NCBI GenBank assembly: GCA_964016985.1
Contig: OZ024836.1
Span: 38,374,803-38,438,802, forward strand
Direction of reading: 5' to 3'
DNA: 64,000 bases
DNA from: Anodontia alba
Taxonomy: Eukaryota; Mollusca; Bivalvia; Lucinida; Lucinidae
The translations under genes were made by a program, and so were the position numbers. The notes beneath the pieces were generated by a model. The model saw nothing but the letters and a program-made list of their open reading frames with translations. It searched no databases and was not told the origin of the DNA. The number at the start of each line of letters is the position of its first letter. Position 1 is the first letter of the stretch. This document shows, piece by piece, positions 53,898 to 63,947 of the stretch.

Positions 53898-54068
53898 TTA
53901 AGAGTTGTAAACAGGGTAAAACCAGAACAAAAGGTGCAAAATGTGATGTCTGATCTAGGACTTCATTGACTTCATTGTTTACTCAATATTGTAAAAGGAA
54001 TACAAACAGCTAATGTGCAAAGTTTTCGGCCCTTTGGTCCTCATTAGTGACCCTCATATAAATTTGCA

Positions 54069-54348
54069 CATCACAAAAACATGCCTATATAATTTTGACC
54101 CCCTTAAACCCCACTTTTATATAGTAAAACTGGGGTTTGCAGGGGTATAAGATATTTTTCTTATTTCTGCTCAAAACATGGATTGTGGGTACTCGTTAGA
54201 ACCGCCTCGCCGAGGCGGTTCTAATGAGTACCCACAATCTATGTTTCGAGCAGAAATATGAAAAAATATCACAGTTTTTGTATCTGAAAATTTTAAATTT
54301 TTGGAGGAGAAATTTTCTATATATTTGAATAGGCGTGTTTTCGTAATT
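54069..54348 (-). mobile_element. Family A MITE, copy 10
   Basis: Full-length; centre CGCCTCGCCGAGGCG. Confidence 0.88.
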
Positions 54349-54525
54349 CGAATATTTTGGGAAAATGCACTATTGAATGAACCAATGGTTTGGGTTTTAC
54401 TGGTTACCTTGCTGTTCTCTGATTTGTGATACATTGTCTATCATGGTTTGTGTGTTCTACTTGCTGGTGTCATCAGTAGGCGAGGCTCTGTGATTGTGGC
54501 TCTGTTTGACATCTTCTACAATTCT

Positions 54526-54771
54526 GGGCCCAGTTGTTCAAAACTAACGATGTCGTTAGTTAACGATTCGTTAAAATTTCCATCGAGTGATACGCAAATA
54601 TGCTGAAATTTTAGCTGAAAAAATGTGAGCAGCTTTTGCACTGCAAAAGCTACTCACATCTTTTTTCAGCAAAAAAATATCAGAATATTGTATATTGAAT
54701 CTGCTAACACAGTTAACGAAATGACCCTTAACGAGCTCGTTAAGCTAACGACGCTTTGAACAACTGGGCCC
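54526..54771. mobile_element. Family E MITE, complete
   Basis: GGGCCCAGTTGTTCAAA and TTTGAACAACTGGGCCC ends. The middle AATGTGAGCAGCTTTTGC-ACTGCAAAAGCTACTCACAT is a palindrome. The 54,440-54,525 flank is an RT-K 3' relic (GATTGTGGCTCTGTTTGACA). Confidence 0.9.
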
Positions 54772-54834
54772 TGAACGTTTGAGAACGATATACTGCTTTT
54801 TCACTCTATTATTTACCGGTGGTGTCAATAATAA

Positions 54835-55071
54835 GGCGTAAAGAAATTAGCTGTGTCTCCACTAACCCGACCGACCCTGTTTCAAATACCGACTCTTTTT
54901 TTTTTTACTAGTAAAATGCAAAATAATAAAAGTAAAGCGCTGCATTTTCATAAAATTACATGCCCGACCCTGTTCTTTTCTGGAGAAAAAATAGAAAAAA
55001 GAAACTTTTCTCCTACCTACCGACTATTTTTTTTCAGCATGATAGTGGAAACACAGCTAATTTTTTACGTC
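54835..55071. mobile_element. Family J MITE, copy 2, TAA-flanked
   Basis: TAA-GGCGTAAAGAAATTAGCTGT and ACAGCTAATTTTTTACGTC-TAA. The interior (CCCGACCCTGTTCTTTTCTG, TCTCCTACCTACCGAC) matches copy 1 without its nested insert. Confidence 0.82.
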
Positions 55072-55278
55072 TAAGTAAAATTTCCGGCTTATGTGGTCAT
55101 TCCAAATCTGTACGGAAACTGGATTCTATTCATCTAGTGTTGGACATGTCATGTTTGAATTGATAGAAAAAAAATGGAACAGATATTAAATGTAAATGTA
55201 GTTGGTTTTAGGGGAAATGGAAATATTTTCAGCAGAGCCACCCCAATTAAAAGAGTCACGTCACGGGGAAAGAGTGTT

Positions 55279-55350
55279 AAAGTGTGTGCGAACAGCAAAG
55301 GTTCAGGCGAGTCTGCGCATCCGCGCAGTCTCGCCAGAACCTACGCTGTT
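55279..55350. repeat. L2 palindrome
   Basis: GCGAACAGCAAAGGTTCAGG-CGAGTCTGCGC mirrored to AACCTACGCTGTTCGC; half of it occurs at 7,136-7,180. Confidence 0.85.
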
Positions 55351-55694
55351 CGCTCACGTAAGCGGTAGGCTAAGAGGAAACTGCCGCCAAAGAACAATAC
55401 CTGTGGACTTACTAAGGGGCCGGCGTCCGCGCTGAAAGATTCATTCGACGGTGAGTCACAAAGCGATTCAACTTAATATCAAGTAAGATGTCCAGTAAGA
55501 TCTTTTCTATTAGAGTTGACACTTTCCAGAACAAGCTCGGTATGCAGGACAACAAACTGGAAATCACAAAAGTTGTCTCCCTTGTAGAAAATCAACCTCG
55601 TGTATCCAGTCTCCTTAAGGCTTTCAAACTGCTCGGAGATTAACGTGTAATACGAGAACCAACTGAAACGAATTGAGCCTGGGCAGAGCATTTC
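55351..55694. other. Half of the 8.5-kb inverted repeat; no gene
   Basis: GGAAATCACAAAAGTTGTCT-CCCTTGTA at 55,558-55,587. Nothing else matched. Confidence 0.45.
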
Positions 55695-55850
55695 CTGCAG
55701 GACTGCATGTGTGCCCAGCGAAGACTCAAATCAGCCCCAGCACCCGCACTGTCTGATCAGAGTGTCGGCAGGGCACTGTATGGCCAAAGATCCAAAGCGG
55801 ATGTGCAGGTGGATCTGAGTCATCTATGGGCACACAAGTAATCTTGTAGG
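55695..55850. repeat. Family L repeat
   Basis: GTGCCCAGCGAAGACTCAAA, CACCCGCACTGTCTGATCAG, spacer TGGCCAAAGATCCAAAG, GATGTGCAGGTGGATCTGAG. Confidence 0.6.
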
Positions 55851-56284
55851 AAAAGCTGTGTCACGGCTATATTAACAGGGCCCCACTTTGCTCAGTGTGC
55901 ACTTGTCGCACTAACATCGGCAGCAAAAAATCAAAAATCAGTTTGCTCATGCGCACTGTCTTTTTCAGCGCCATGTTCGGACTGCGACAATACTAAGTAT
56001 GATCAAAACCTTTGCCATTCGCGTAAGCGCGCAAGGAGATTTATGCGTGCCTACATCCAATCTGTGACATACCGGCGTCATATTTGCTGCACGTTGAAAC
56101 CTGACACTATAAGATACTGCGAAACGATATTTAGATAAACTGCTGTCTCCAGCTGTCAATCTTACAGGTGCACTTTTAATAAAATCGTCTGAAGGATCAG
56201 TTATTCTCTGTCACTGCCAGATATATACTTCCACGTTTACCTCAAGTGTTTGGGCTGACAGGCTGAGCAAACATTGTAGACTCA
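55851..56284. other. No gene called
   Basis: GC-richer than average near 55,870-56,060 but without an open frame of note. Confidence 0.35.
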
Positions 56285-56425
56285 GATCAGACATCAGAGA
56301 AAAATGGCTGAAGTATTTGCAAATAGTGAAGACCCTGATCAGACGCCGCGTTTTGCGGCGTCTGATCTGGGTCTGCACTGTTTGCCAATTACTCTTTTAG
56401 GGGTTTCCCGATTACATTGGGTTAA
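56285..56425. mobile_element. TTAA-MITE core, left end lost
   Basis: AAATAGTGAAGACCCTGATC, GACGCCGCG-TTTT-GCGGCGTC, CTGGGTCTGCACTGTTTGCC, right end ATTACATTGGG then TTAA. Confidence 0.65.
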
Positions 56426-56516
56426 GTATGTGAATTTCTTTTAACAACGTTGATCAAGTAATCTGATTGGCTGACAACTAGAAGTGGGCGTGTTGTATTC
56501 AGTATGACAAGGTTAA
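56426..56516. repeat. M1 relic
   Basis: AAGTATGTGAATTTCTTTTA, TAATCTGATTGGCTGAC, AGTGGGCGTG, CAGTATGACAAGGTTAA; joined directly to the previous element. Confidence 0.6.
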
Positions 56517-56679
56517 AGGTCATCTTTAATGTAGACTCAAAACTCGCAAACAGACTGGCAAACAATGTAGACATGCATACCTCACGAGCTAAAAGTAAAG
56601 ATGTTCTACAAAACAGTTCCTGTTAAATTCTTCTAACAGAAGTGTAGTGCAGATCAATTTTTGGTCATACACTTAAAAG

Positions 56680-56885
56680 GGGTGGATATAGTTTCAGAAA
56701 ATGTTTTCCCTTCCGAATAGGGGTCTATTCTGAAAGAAAAAAAAATTGCTCCATCGGAAGCAAATTCCTACCTCTTAGAATATACCCATTTTTTGAGAGA
56801 AGTGGTGTGCAGAAAATTAAACAGGAAGTCACAACAAACAATTTTCTTTCTTATAAAGTATGGTTCAGAAAAAGCAACACGCGTA
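56680..56885. repeat. Family F repeat
   Basis: TTCCCTTCCGAATAGGGGTC, TTGCTCCATCGGAAGCAAAT, AACAGGAAGTCACAACAAAC. Confidence 0.65.
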
Positions 56886-57117
56886 TTGATTCGATTCCCT
56901 TAATGTTAAAGTAAATATTTGAGAAGGAAGCAAAGTAATAGAAACAACAAAATTAATGACTGTGATTAGATATGTCAAGAGCCACTAACATGTCTAGTTC
57001 CGATTTAAATGCAATGCAAACAAAAGACGATGTAGTTGATGTCGATAGGGCAGTAATCTGTTGGATTACATGTTTAATATTATATATTATGCGCACATGC
57101 ATGTAGAAGCTAAGGTT

Positions 57118-57148
<31 letters not shown>

Positions 57149-57234
57149 GTTTGTTTTTTTGTTTTTGTTTTTTTCTGCGATGGCCTGGCTATCGCAATGA
57201 TGAATGAATGAACTAATGAGTCAGTCAGTCAGAC
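56886..57234. other. Low complexity; no gene
   Basis: TTTG-type T-rich tract at 57,121-57,173. Confidence 0.5.
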
Positions 57235-57268
57235 TATCTATCTATCTATGTATCTATCTATCTATGTG

Positions 57269-57328
<60 letters not shown>
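57235..57328. repeat. CTAT tetranucleotide microsatellite
   Basis: About 23 units with two CTATG interruptions near its start. Confidence 0.97.
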
Positions 57329-57694
57329 AGAACGAGATACAAAATTACACTTGCTACTTTGATTACTACTACGCATGGCCTAAACAGTGGATACGTCCAC
57401 TTGACTGGTTAGTGAAGGGTCCACATTTGCAGGGTCATACTTAATATTTACGTCATAGAACAGGAAATTGTCGGACGTTTTACGTCTCCTTAAGAGTATG
57501 TAAACGTGCTATCCTGTATCATGTAGCCCAACATTTGATGTATAATTCTGGAAAGACCTATTGATAATGTCTTTTCGCAATAAACCATTAAACGAAATGT
57601 GAAACCTTTGATTAAATACATGATCAATGTACACTGTGGTCAATCTTATTATGCCATCTGTGAGACATGATCATAATGATTATTGCGACAAATT
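57329..57694. other. No gene identified
   Basis: Nothing matched. Confidence 0.4.
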
Positions 57695-57756
57695 GGTTGT
57701 TGATAAGTTTTAAATTTCTCGCCTAACGACTAGAAATTTAAAACTTATCAACAACC
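57695..57756. repeat. Perfect inverted repeat, 25-bp arms
   Basis: GGTTGTTGATAAGTTTTAAA-TTTCT with a 12-bp loop CGCCTAACGACT. Confidence 0.95.
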
Positions 57757-58528
57757 TATACTTATAGAACAACTTTCTCTCAAACTTTATTTATTTATTT
57801 TTTTTTTTTGTCTGTATATTAGGAAGGAGCGGTTATTTACTTTCATTTGGATGTAAAGTATAAATAGTGGGACACCGGTAAGGAAAATAATCACGCAAGT
57901 GTTAAAGGGCATGAAAGGACAAGACAGCACTGAGACGAAGACACAACCACCAAACGACTAGATTTTTCAACTGCGAGAGATAACGCACTGTAACAGTCAG
58001 CATCAATATTGTTTGGGGCTTAAAACTGATTCATAGTTGCTAAACCTCACCCTTAATCCTGATACTGTTCTAGATATAAATATTTGTTAGTTCCGCATTG
58101 GGGTTCCCAAACTCATCTGTGGCCTACACAGAAAAGATATACAAATTAACTTATTATCGCTGTGATAACCAAAGATAAGGACTGTACTACAAATTAGGAG
58201 TGAGAGTAAAAGAAAGCCTTCATAATATATTTTTATTCTTTTTTTTTCTAGAAAGCTTTGCCTGGCTTACTTGTCTATGGCCGTGATTCTTCCAGAGGTT
58301 TTCTTTTGTTCTGATTGTTTTCTATTTGTAGCTGAGACCCATTCTTTGTGTGCCATCATACCGTTCAGAGGTTAAGTCATACGAGTATGATCTTCTGTGT
58401 TGAGTTGAGAACGCTAGCTCTTAGAAAGACGTGTTCAAAACAAAACATTGCTTGAACTCATCAGGATTGAGGCAGGCCGAATGCAGGATGTAGGTTTGAG
58501 CATACAGAAGTTTAACTGTTCATTATTA
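57757..58528. other. No gene identified
   Basis: T-run at 57,799-57,809; otherwise nothing matched. Confidence 0.4.
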
Positions 58529-58587
58529 CTACGCGCCGTTTCTTTTGCAGATCACCTTAGTCATGTGCAAAAGAAATAGTGCGTAGA
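58529..58587. repeat. Inverted repeat, ~21-bp arms
   Basis: CTACGCGCCGTTTCTTTTGCA faces TGCAAAAGAAATAGTGCGTAG with small mismatches. Confidence 0.8.
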
Positions 58588-59381
58588 AACAGTCAGAATC
58601 GTTTGTTCCTTTTCTTTTATTTCTATTTTTGATGAAGTACTGTTTTTTGTGATATCGATTTATGTAATATCCTGCGTGGATTGTGTTCAGTGACAACTGA
58701 TTTTCTTAGGTTCTATTACTGATAAGCGACAGTAATTAATGACTGTCAGCTGCAAATCGGGAAGCTACATGTATAAGGGAATGATACTATTGTTGCAACA
58801 TATCATAGCTCCCTAATAACCTCCCGATTCTCCGCCAACATTTCACGTGTACTCTTCATCTTGTCACTCAAACGAAATGGACAGAAATGAACAATGAAGT
58901 ATGTGTTGCCACTCAAAATGCTAGAAACAAGATAAGCCGCAGCACAAGAAAAATAACTTGATAATGGTTTATTTGAACATTCAACAAATGTTCATCATTG
59001 CTACATGTATCTAGTGTTTGTAAATAGATCGATCAGGATTAGATATCGACGACGAGAAGGCGAAAACTATTACCTGTCTTCTCTGGGTACACAGGCTTAT
59101 CCAAGTTTAAACTGCAAGTGACAGGATAAACATGGCTTTGGCTGTTTTTCCTCAATTTTCCATCATAATGAAGAGCAGAGAAATTGAATGTTTGACTTGA
59201 TATAACTGTGCCTGTTTTGACAATTTTTGCGCAAATCGTGACCTGAAATATCTTTAGAGAATTAAGTCTATAGATTAGATTTTATAAGTTCTACATTTTG
59301 AAACACGCACTAAATACAAGTATTTTGCTAAAGCGACACACACTTGAAACAATAGCTATAAACCGGTATTTGGCTAAAGTG
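58588..59381. other. No gene identified
   Basis: Nothing matched. Confidence 0.4.
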
Positions 59382-59444
59382 ACAACACACACACACACAC
59401 ACACATACACAAAACTCGTGTACAGACAGACACACACCCACACA

Positions 59445-59476
<32 letters not shown>

Positions 59477-59482
59477 CACACA
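59382..59482. repeat. AC microsatellite with ACGC interruption
   Basis: AC units with a run of CACG near 59,445-59,464; antisense frames of low complexity are artefacts. Confidence 0.95.
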
Positions 59483-59505
59483 AAACCCGTATAACTGGTG
59501 TTATC

Positions 59506-59783
59506 CATCACGAAAACAGACCTATATAATTTTGACCCCTTTAAACCCCACTTTTATATAGTAAAACTGGGGCTTACAGGGGTATACATTGTTTTTCTTA
59601 TTTCTGCTCAAAAACATAGATTGTGGCTATTCGTTAGAACCGCCTCGGCGAGGCGGTTCTAATGAGTACCACAATCTATGTTTTGAGCAGAAATATGAAA
59701 AATATCAGAATTTTTCATCTAAAACTTTGCAGTTTTTTGTGGTGAAATTTTCTATACATTTGAATAGGCGTGTTTTCGTAATG
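59506..59783 (-). mobile_element. Family A MITE, copy 11
   Basis: Full-length; centre CGCCTCGGCGAGGCG. Starts about 24 bp after the AC microsatellite. Confidence 0.88.
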
Positions 59784-59842
59784 CTAAAACGACTGTACAT
59801 TTGCCGTAGATGCATAAGGTTAAATAACGAGGTATTTAATAA

Positions 59843-60014
59843 CCCATTTATGCCGAGTGGACTCTTGTACCTAAACTCTTTAGACTGGTCCTTTTTATTA
59901 CTAACATTTTTATAGAATTTTCTGTAGTGCAGACCCTGATCTGAACGCGGCGTATGATCTTGGTCTACACTATTTGCCAATGCTCTTTTTATGGGACGCT
60001 AGTTATAAAAAGGT
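59843..60014. mobile_element. M3 MITE, degraded ends
   Basis: CCCATTTATGCCGAGTGGAC, GTAGTGCAGACCCTGATCTG, right end GACGCTAGTTATAAAAAGG. Confidence 0.68.
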
Positions 60015-60294
60015 TAGAATGTAATGACGAGTCTACGAGATTTTTTTAATGATTTACTGATGATGTTTTAATAGCACAAAAATTCACATTGGTGCATGGT
60101 TCAGGAATATCTAGGACAAAGTCTGGCCATGATTCCGAGTACTTTTCTTAGCATTAAATGTCTGTGAAACTGATCAAGATCTTTTTTTCTCATACGAAGC
60201 ACGGCATAGTGTTATTACGAATAGTCGGCGTTACAGTTTGTCTTTCAACATTATGCATTGAATTTGTCGACAACAAATAAACACAAATTAATGT

Positions 60295-60985
60295 ATGGCT
60301 CTGCGCCGAACGAAGACTCAAATCAGACTGCGCATACGCGGACTGATCAGAGGTTTTCATTTACTCTGACACACAGTAGAATTGCCATGAGTACTCGTCT
60401 TTGTATATCATAGTGATTAATTTGATTTTTATGTTTTCGCTTTGATGCATTGACTGAGTTGGGAGCCTTGATGCAAACCGATTTTTTGTGTATTTCTGTA
60501 TTAAGAGTAGCATCGGGACCCAGGGTGAAGTTGGCTGGCCGTAAAAGTGCTTTGATACCCCGGTGGTTTATTCTACTGACAGTTCTAAGGCGGTGGTCCT
60601 GGTGTTAGTCTTACTCTTTGTTGCTTTGTGGTTTATTCTACGAGGCGATTTGTTTTTAGTCTTGCATTGTGTATTTTGTTCTTGTATTTTTCAATCCTTT
60701 TAGCACTGCGATTACCTCGCCTGGGGAAGAGAGCTAATTTTAGTGCTTTTTGTACGTTTGTTCAATTTGCGCTTGTTTGGTTTTGTCGGTTTCCTTTTCC
60801 TCTTGGTGTCTGGGATGGGCTGCGGCTTGAGATTGTGGCACTCCCTGGACTTTTCTCTTACCGTTTTTTTTTAGTATATGCATACGAAACTTTGCATCCT
60901 TAGATATACAAAATGTGCCCAGCAAAGAGTCTGAAAAGACTGCGCAAATGTCCAAAGGTACGTTTTCTGACCTTACAGCTCATTT
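60295..60985. mobile_element. Family L element split by an RT-K insertion
   Basis: Left half GAACGAAGACTCAAATCAGA-CTGCGC (60,309-60,355) and right half ACTTTGCATCCTTAGATATA, GTGCCCAGCAAAGAGTCTG, GTCCAAAGGTACGTTTTCTG (60,890-60,972). The RT-K 3' copy lies exactly between. Confidence 0.65.
60362..60875 (+). repeat. RT-K 3' region, long copy
   Basis: Collinear with 37,505-38,030 from GCCATGAGTACTCGTCTTTG to CTCCCTGGACTTTTCTCTTA. Both are ~515 bp. Confidence 0.82.
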
Positions 60986-61264
60986 ATTTATTTATTTATT
61001 TATCTATTTATTTATTGCGAAACAGGACAGTTAAATTCAATTCAGATATCTTATACGACTATATAAGCACCAGTGTTCATGGATTGATATTATTATAATC
61101 CTAGTCCTGCTGAACCCGGATATGCCCTGTCTTTGCAAACATTGAAGATTCAGATCAACTGGCTTCTTCGGAAGCCAACTGATCTGAATCTACATTTTTT
61201 TTATATCAAATATGTGAATTTGTATAAACAAACTTGATCGAACAATCGGATTGGCTAAATAAAA

Positions 61265-62200
61265 GCACCGCAAGAATAATACCCCGCCATAGGAATTATT
61301 TGTTTATGTATTAAAGTTATCGTTGCAAAATGTCGGGAAAGGAATGACGGAGGGACAGATAAAAATCCTAAACTAGATCTTGATAATATTAATGGACAGA
61401 TAACAATCCTAAAGCAGATCTTGATAATATCAATGCATATAGCACGTTTGGTTAAAAGGCCTTACTATTTACTCAAGTTATCATCCAGAAATGAAAATAT
61501 GGATGTGTCTCGGGCAGATAACTCCATAAAAATTTGACGAAATTTGCCCATTAGCAATTCCAAACCTGATCTCCTTACTGCCAATACATATAGCAAGTTT
61601 GGTTAAAATCCCTTGTTATTTACTAAAGTTATCATCCGGAAACGAAAATATGGGCGTGTCTCGTGCAGATAACTCCATAAACATTTTACAAAATTTGCTC
61701 ATCAGCAATCCCAAACCAAATCTCCTTAATTTCAATGCATACAGCAAGTTTGATGAAAATCCGTTGTTATTTACTCAAGTTATCATCCGGAAACAAAAAT
61801 ACGGGCGTATCTCGGGCAGATAACTCAGTAAAAATTTGACGAAATTTGCCCATTAGCAATCCCAAATCAGATCTCCTTAATGTCAATGCATATAGCAATT
61901 TTGGTGAAAATCCCTTGTTATTTACTCAAGTTATAGTCCGGAAACGAAAATATGGGCGTGTCTCGGGCAGATAACTCCGTCAAAAATTGACGAAATTTGG
62001 CCATTAGCAATCCCAAACCAGATCTCTACAACATCAATGCACATACCAAGTTTGGTGAAAATCCATTGATGTTTACTCAAGTTATCATCCGGAAACGAAA
62101 AACGGACGGACGTACGACGGACGGACGGACGGACAGACGGACGGACTCACGGACGACCAACATGAAACCATAATACCCCGCCACTTTTGTGTGGCGGGAT
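61265..62200. mobile_element. 936-bp element with a 151-bp tandem core
   Basis: Flanked by ATAAAA on both sides (61,259-61,264 and 62,201-62,206). Both ends carry ATAATACCCCGCCA in the same orientation; the right end continues into the hairpin CCCGCCAC-TTTT-GTGTGGCGGG. A GGAC-rich stretch lies at 62,103-62,150. The layout recalls mollusc minisatellite-bearing non-autonomous elements (pearl/Helitron-like), but no CTRR terminus was seen. Confidence 0.6.
61471..62100. repeat. 151-bp tandem repeat, four units
   Basis: ACT(C/A)AAGTTATCATCCGGAAA starts at 61,471, 61,622, 61,773, 61,924 and 62,074. Units carry GGGCGTGTCTCGGGCAGATA and TTGCCCATTAGCAATCCCAA. Confidence 0.96.
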
Positions 62201-62507
62201 ATAAAAATACAAGTGGGTGTGCTATCTTTAGTTATTCAGCATGACAATGGTTAGTTTTCATTTTATGATAAAATAATACAAGATATGAGACAAGTGCTTA
62301 GAAATCCCCATACAACACAGACTTCCCGAGGCAGAGAAAGAAGAAAATATATAGGAGCAAACACCATAAGTAACATTGAATGTTCACCACACGGTTTCGA
62401 TTAATGTTTGTATTTAGTGCATGGCTTTCAAAGAATGAACGCAGTGCTCAGACTAGACTGGCACAAGTCCTTAGAGACTAAATCTATTATTTTCCATACA
62501 TCTATTT

Positions 62508-62638
62508 GATATAGACAGTAAAATAAAACCAAGACAATGTTAATATGTTAAGATTATGAAGCACTGGTCACTCGCTGACCAGTGCTTCATAATCTTAGCA
62601 TGTTAATGTTGCCTTTGTTTTATTTTGTTGTCTATATC
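62508..62638. repeat. Long inverted repeat, 63-bp arms, 5-bp loop
   Basis: 55 of 63 positions match. Inner GAAGCACTGGTCA-CTCGC-TGACCAGTGCTTC is perfect. Six of the eight differences become G-U pairs in a plus-strand transcript. Confidence 0.93.
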
Positions 62639-63424
62639 AAAGAGAATCCTAAACATTTAATACATTTAGTCACTAGAGACTGAAATCATCTTAGGCCTCC
62701 CGATAATAAATAATGGCTTACATCGCGTAGGTGTATATACGAAGAGAGTAGCAACCATGAACCTTTTTGTGCAGGTCGATCGCATTCTTCAAAATCCAAT
62801 AAGACGTGTGCAAAATACGCAGAAATTAGTCACATGGTAAGAATGAGTAATCTGACCATGACCTTTACACAATTGCATATGCGACGTTTATTGCAGCTGA
62901 GTTTATCTAAGTATTTGATAAAGCTATCTTCGTTTATTGATAACATTATTTTCGGTAAAACAGAAGAAATTGATTTTGATAAAGTGATGATAAAGCACTA
63001 GGAATGAACTATCGAAATGAATTGAGACGCACCATAAGAAAAAAAAATGTCATCGGTGCATATATCCTCTGTAAAAATCCAGATTGGACGACATATCCGT
63101 AAAATATGATGACGCATTTTGCGGCTGTATACCACTATCATTTACAATTTCCAATAATATTGCAATCGAACAGCGAAGATCCTGGTGGCTGGAATGAAGC
63201 TGGTTTGGCCATCGCCAAGGACGCTTTTCCCATGACTTTGTTCAATAACTTCTTAAACAGTTTGTCTTACCGCTTGCGGAGTAGTCAGGCTGTGCATACT
63301 TAAGCTGCTGTAGTTTTGTTTTGTTTTGAACATTTCCAGATACCTGAAATGCACAACTATCTAAGAAACAGCAGAATAACAATAGTATCTAGTTATCTTT
63401 ATTCAACACATTCTTGTAGTTGTT
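62639..63424. other. No gene called
   Basis: A 65-codon plus-strand frame (63,106-63,303; SEDPGGWNEAGLAIAKDAFP) is of normal protein composition but lacks splice signals or a recognised domain. Confidence 0.35.
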
Positions 63425-63640
63425 GTTTCTTAAGAGGAAAGGATACATCTTTAAGACAGACTACTCTGTCAAAATTGTTTTTCCTCCTTTCCTGAAAAAA
63501 ACAGTACTACTCTAAAAAGGCAAAATTTGCTCTTAATGGAAGCAAATTCTTTACTTTTATAACAGATCCCTTTTCCGGAAGGGTATAAGTTTGCAGGGAC
63601 GCAAACAGGAAGTCACAAAAGCTTTCCATTGCAAATAACA
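63425..63640. repeat. Family F repeat
   Basis: AAATTTGCTCTTAATGGAAG-CAAATTC, CCCTTTTCCGGAAGGG, AACAGGAAGTCACAAAAGC. Confidence 0.65.
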
Positions 63641-63648
63641 ATGAATAT

Positions 63649-63947
63649 CATTACTAAAACATACTTATATAATTTTGACCCTTAAACCCCACTTTTATAT
63701 GGTAAAACTGGGGTTTACAGGGGTATACAATATGGTTTATTATTATTTCTCAAAACACTGATTGTGGGTACTCGTTAGGGCTGCATCAGCGAGGCGGTTC
63801 TAACGAGTAACCACAATCTATGTTATGAGCAGAAATATGAAGAAAAAAAAAAAACAACAAAAAAAAAAAAAAGAATTTTTATCCGAAAACTTTCAGTTTT
63901 TGATGGTGAAAGTTTCAATATATTTGAATAGGCATGTTTTCGAAATG
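63649..63947 (-). mobile_element. Family A MITE, copy 12
   Basis: Ends CATTACTAAAACATACTTAT and AATAGGCATGTTTTCGAAATG. The centre is mutated on one arm (GTTAGGGCTGCATCAGCGAG) and an A/CAAC tract has expanded at 63,843-63,872. Confidence 0.83.

Larger units (their letters stand above)
61095..62252. mobile_element. M1 MITE interrupted by a tandem-array element
   Basis: CCTAGTCCTGCTGAACCCGG, GAAGATTCAGATCAACTGGC, GATTGGCTAAATA on the left; CAAGTGGGTGTGCTATCTTT and CAGCATGACAATGG on the right. The two parts join into a normal M1. Confidence 0.72.

Noticed and set aside
59291..59561. Cys-Val and Thr-His repeat proteins on both strands
   Set aside because: Translation of the AC microsatellite.
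61265..62200. Confident Helitron call
   Set aside because: No CTRR terminus was seen and a 6-bp flanking direct repeat is present, which Helitrons should lack.
63106..63303. 65-codon frame with SEDPGGWNEAGLAIAKDAFP
   Set aside because: Protein-like composition but no splice signals, homologue or repeat context that I can support; mentioned only within the gap entry.
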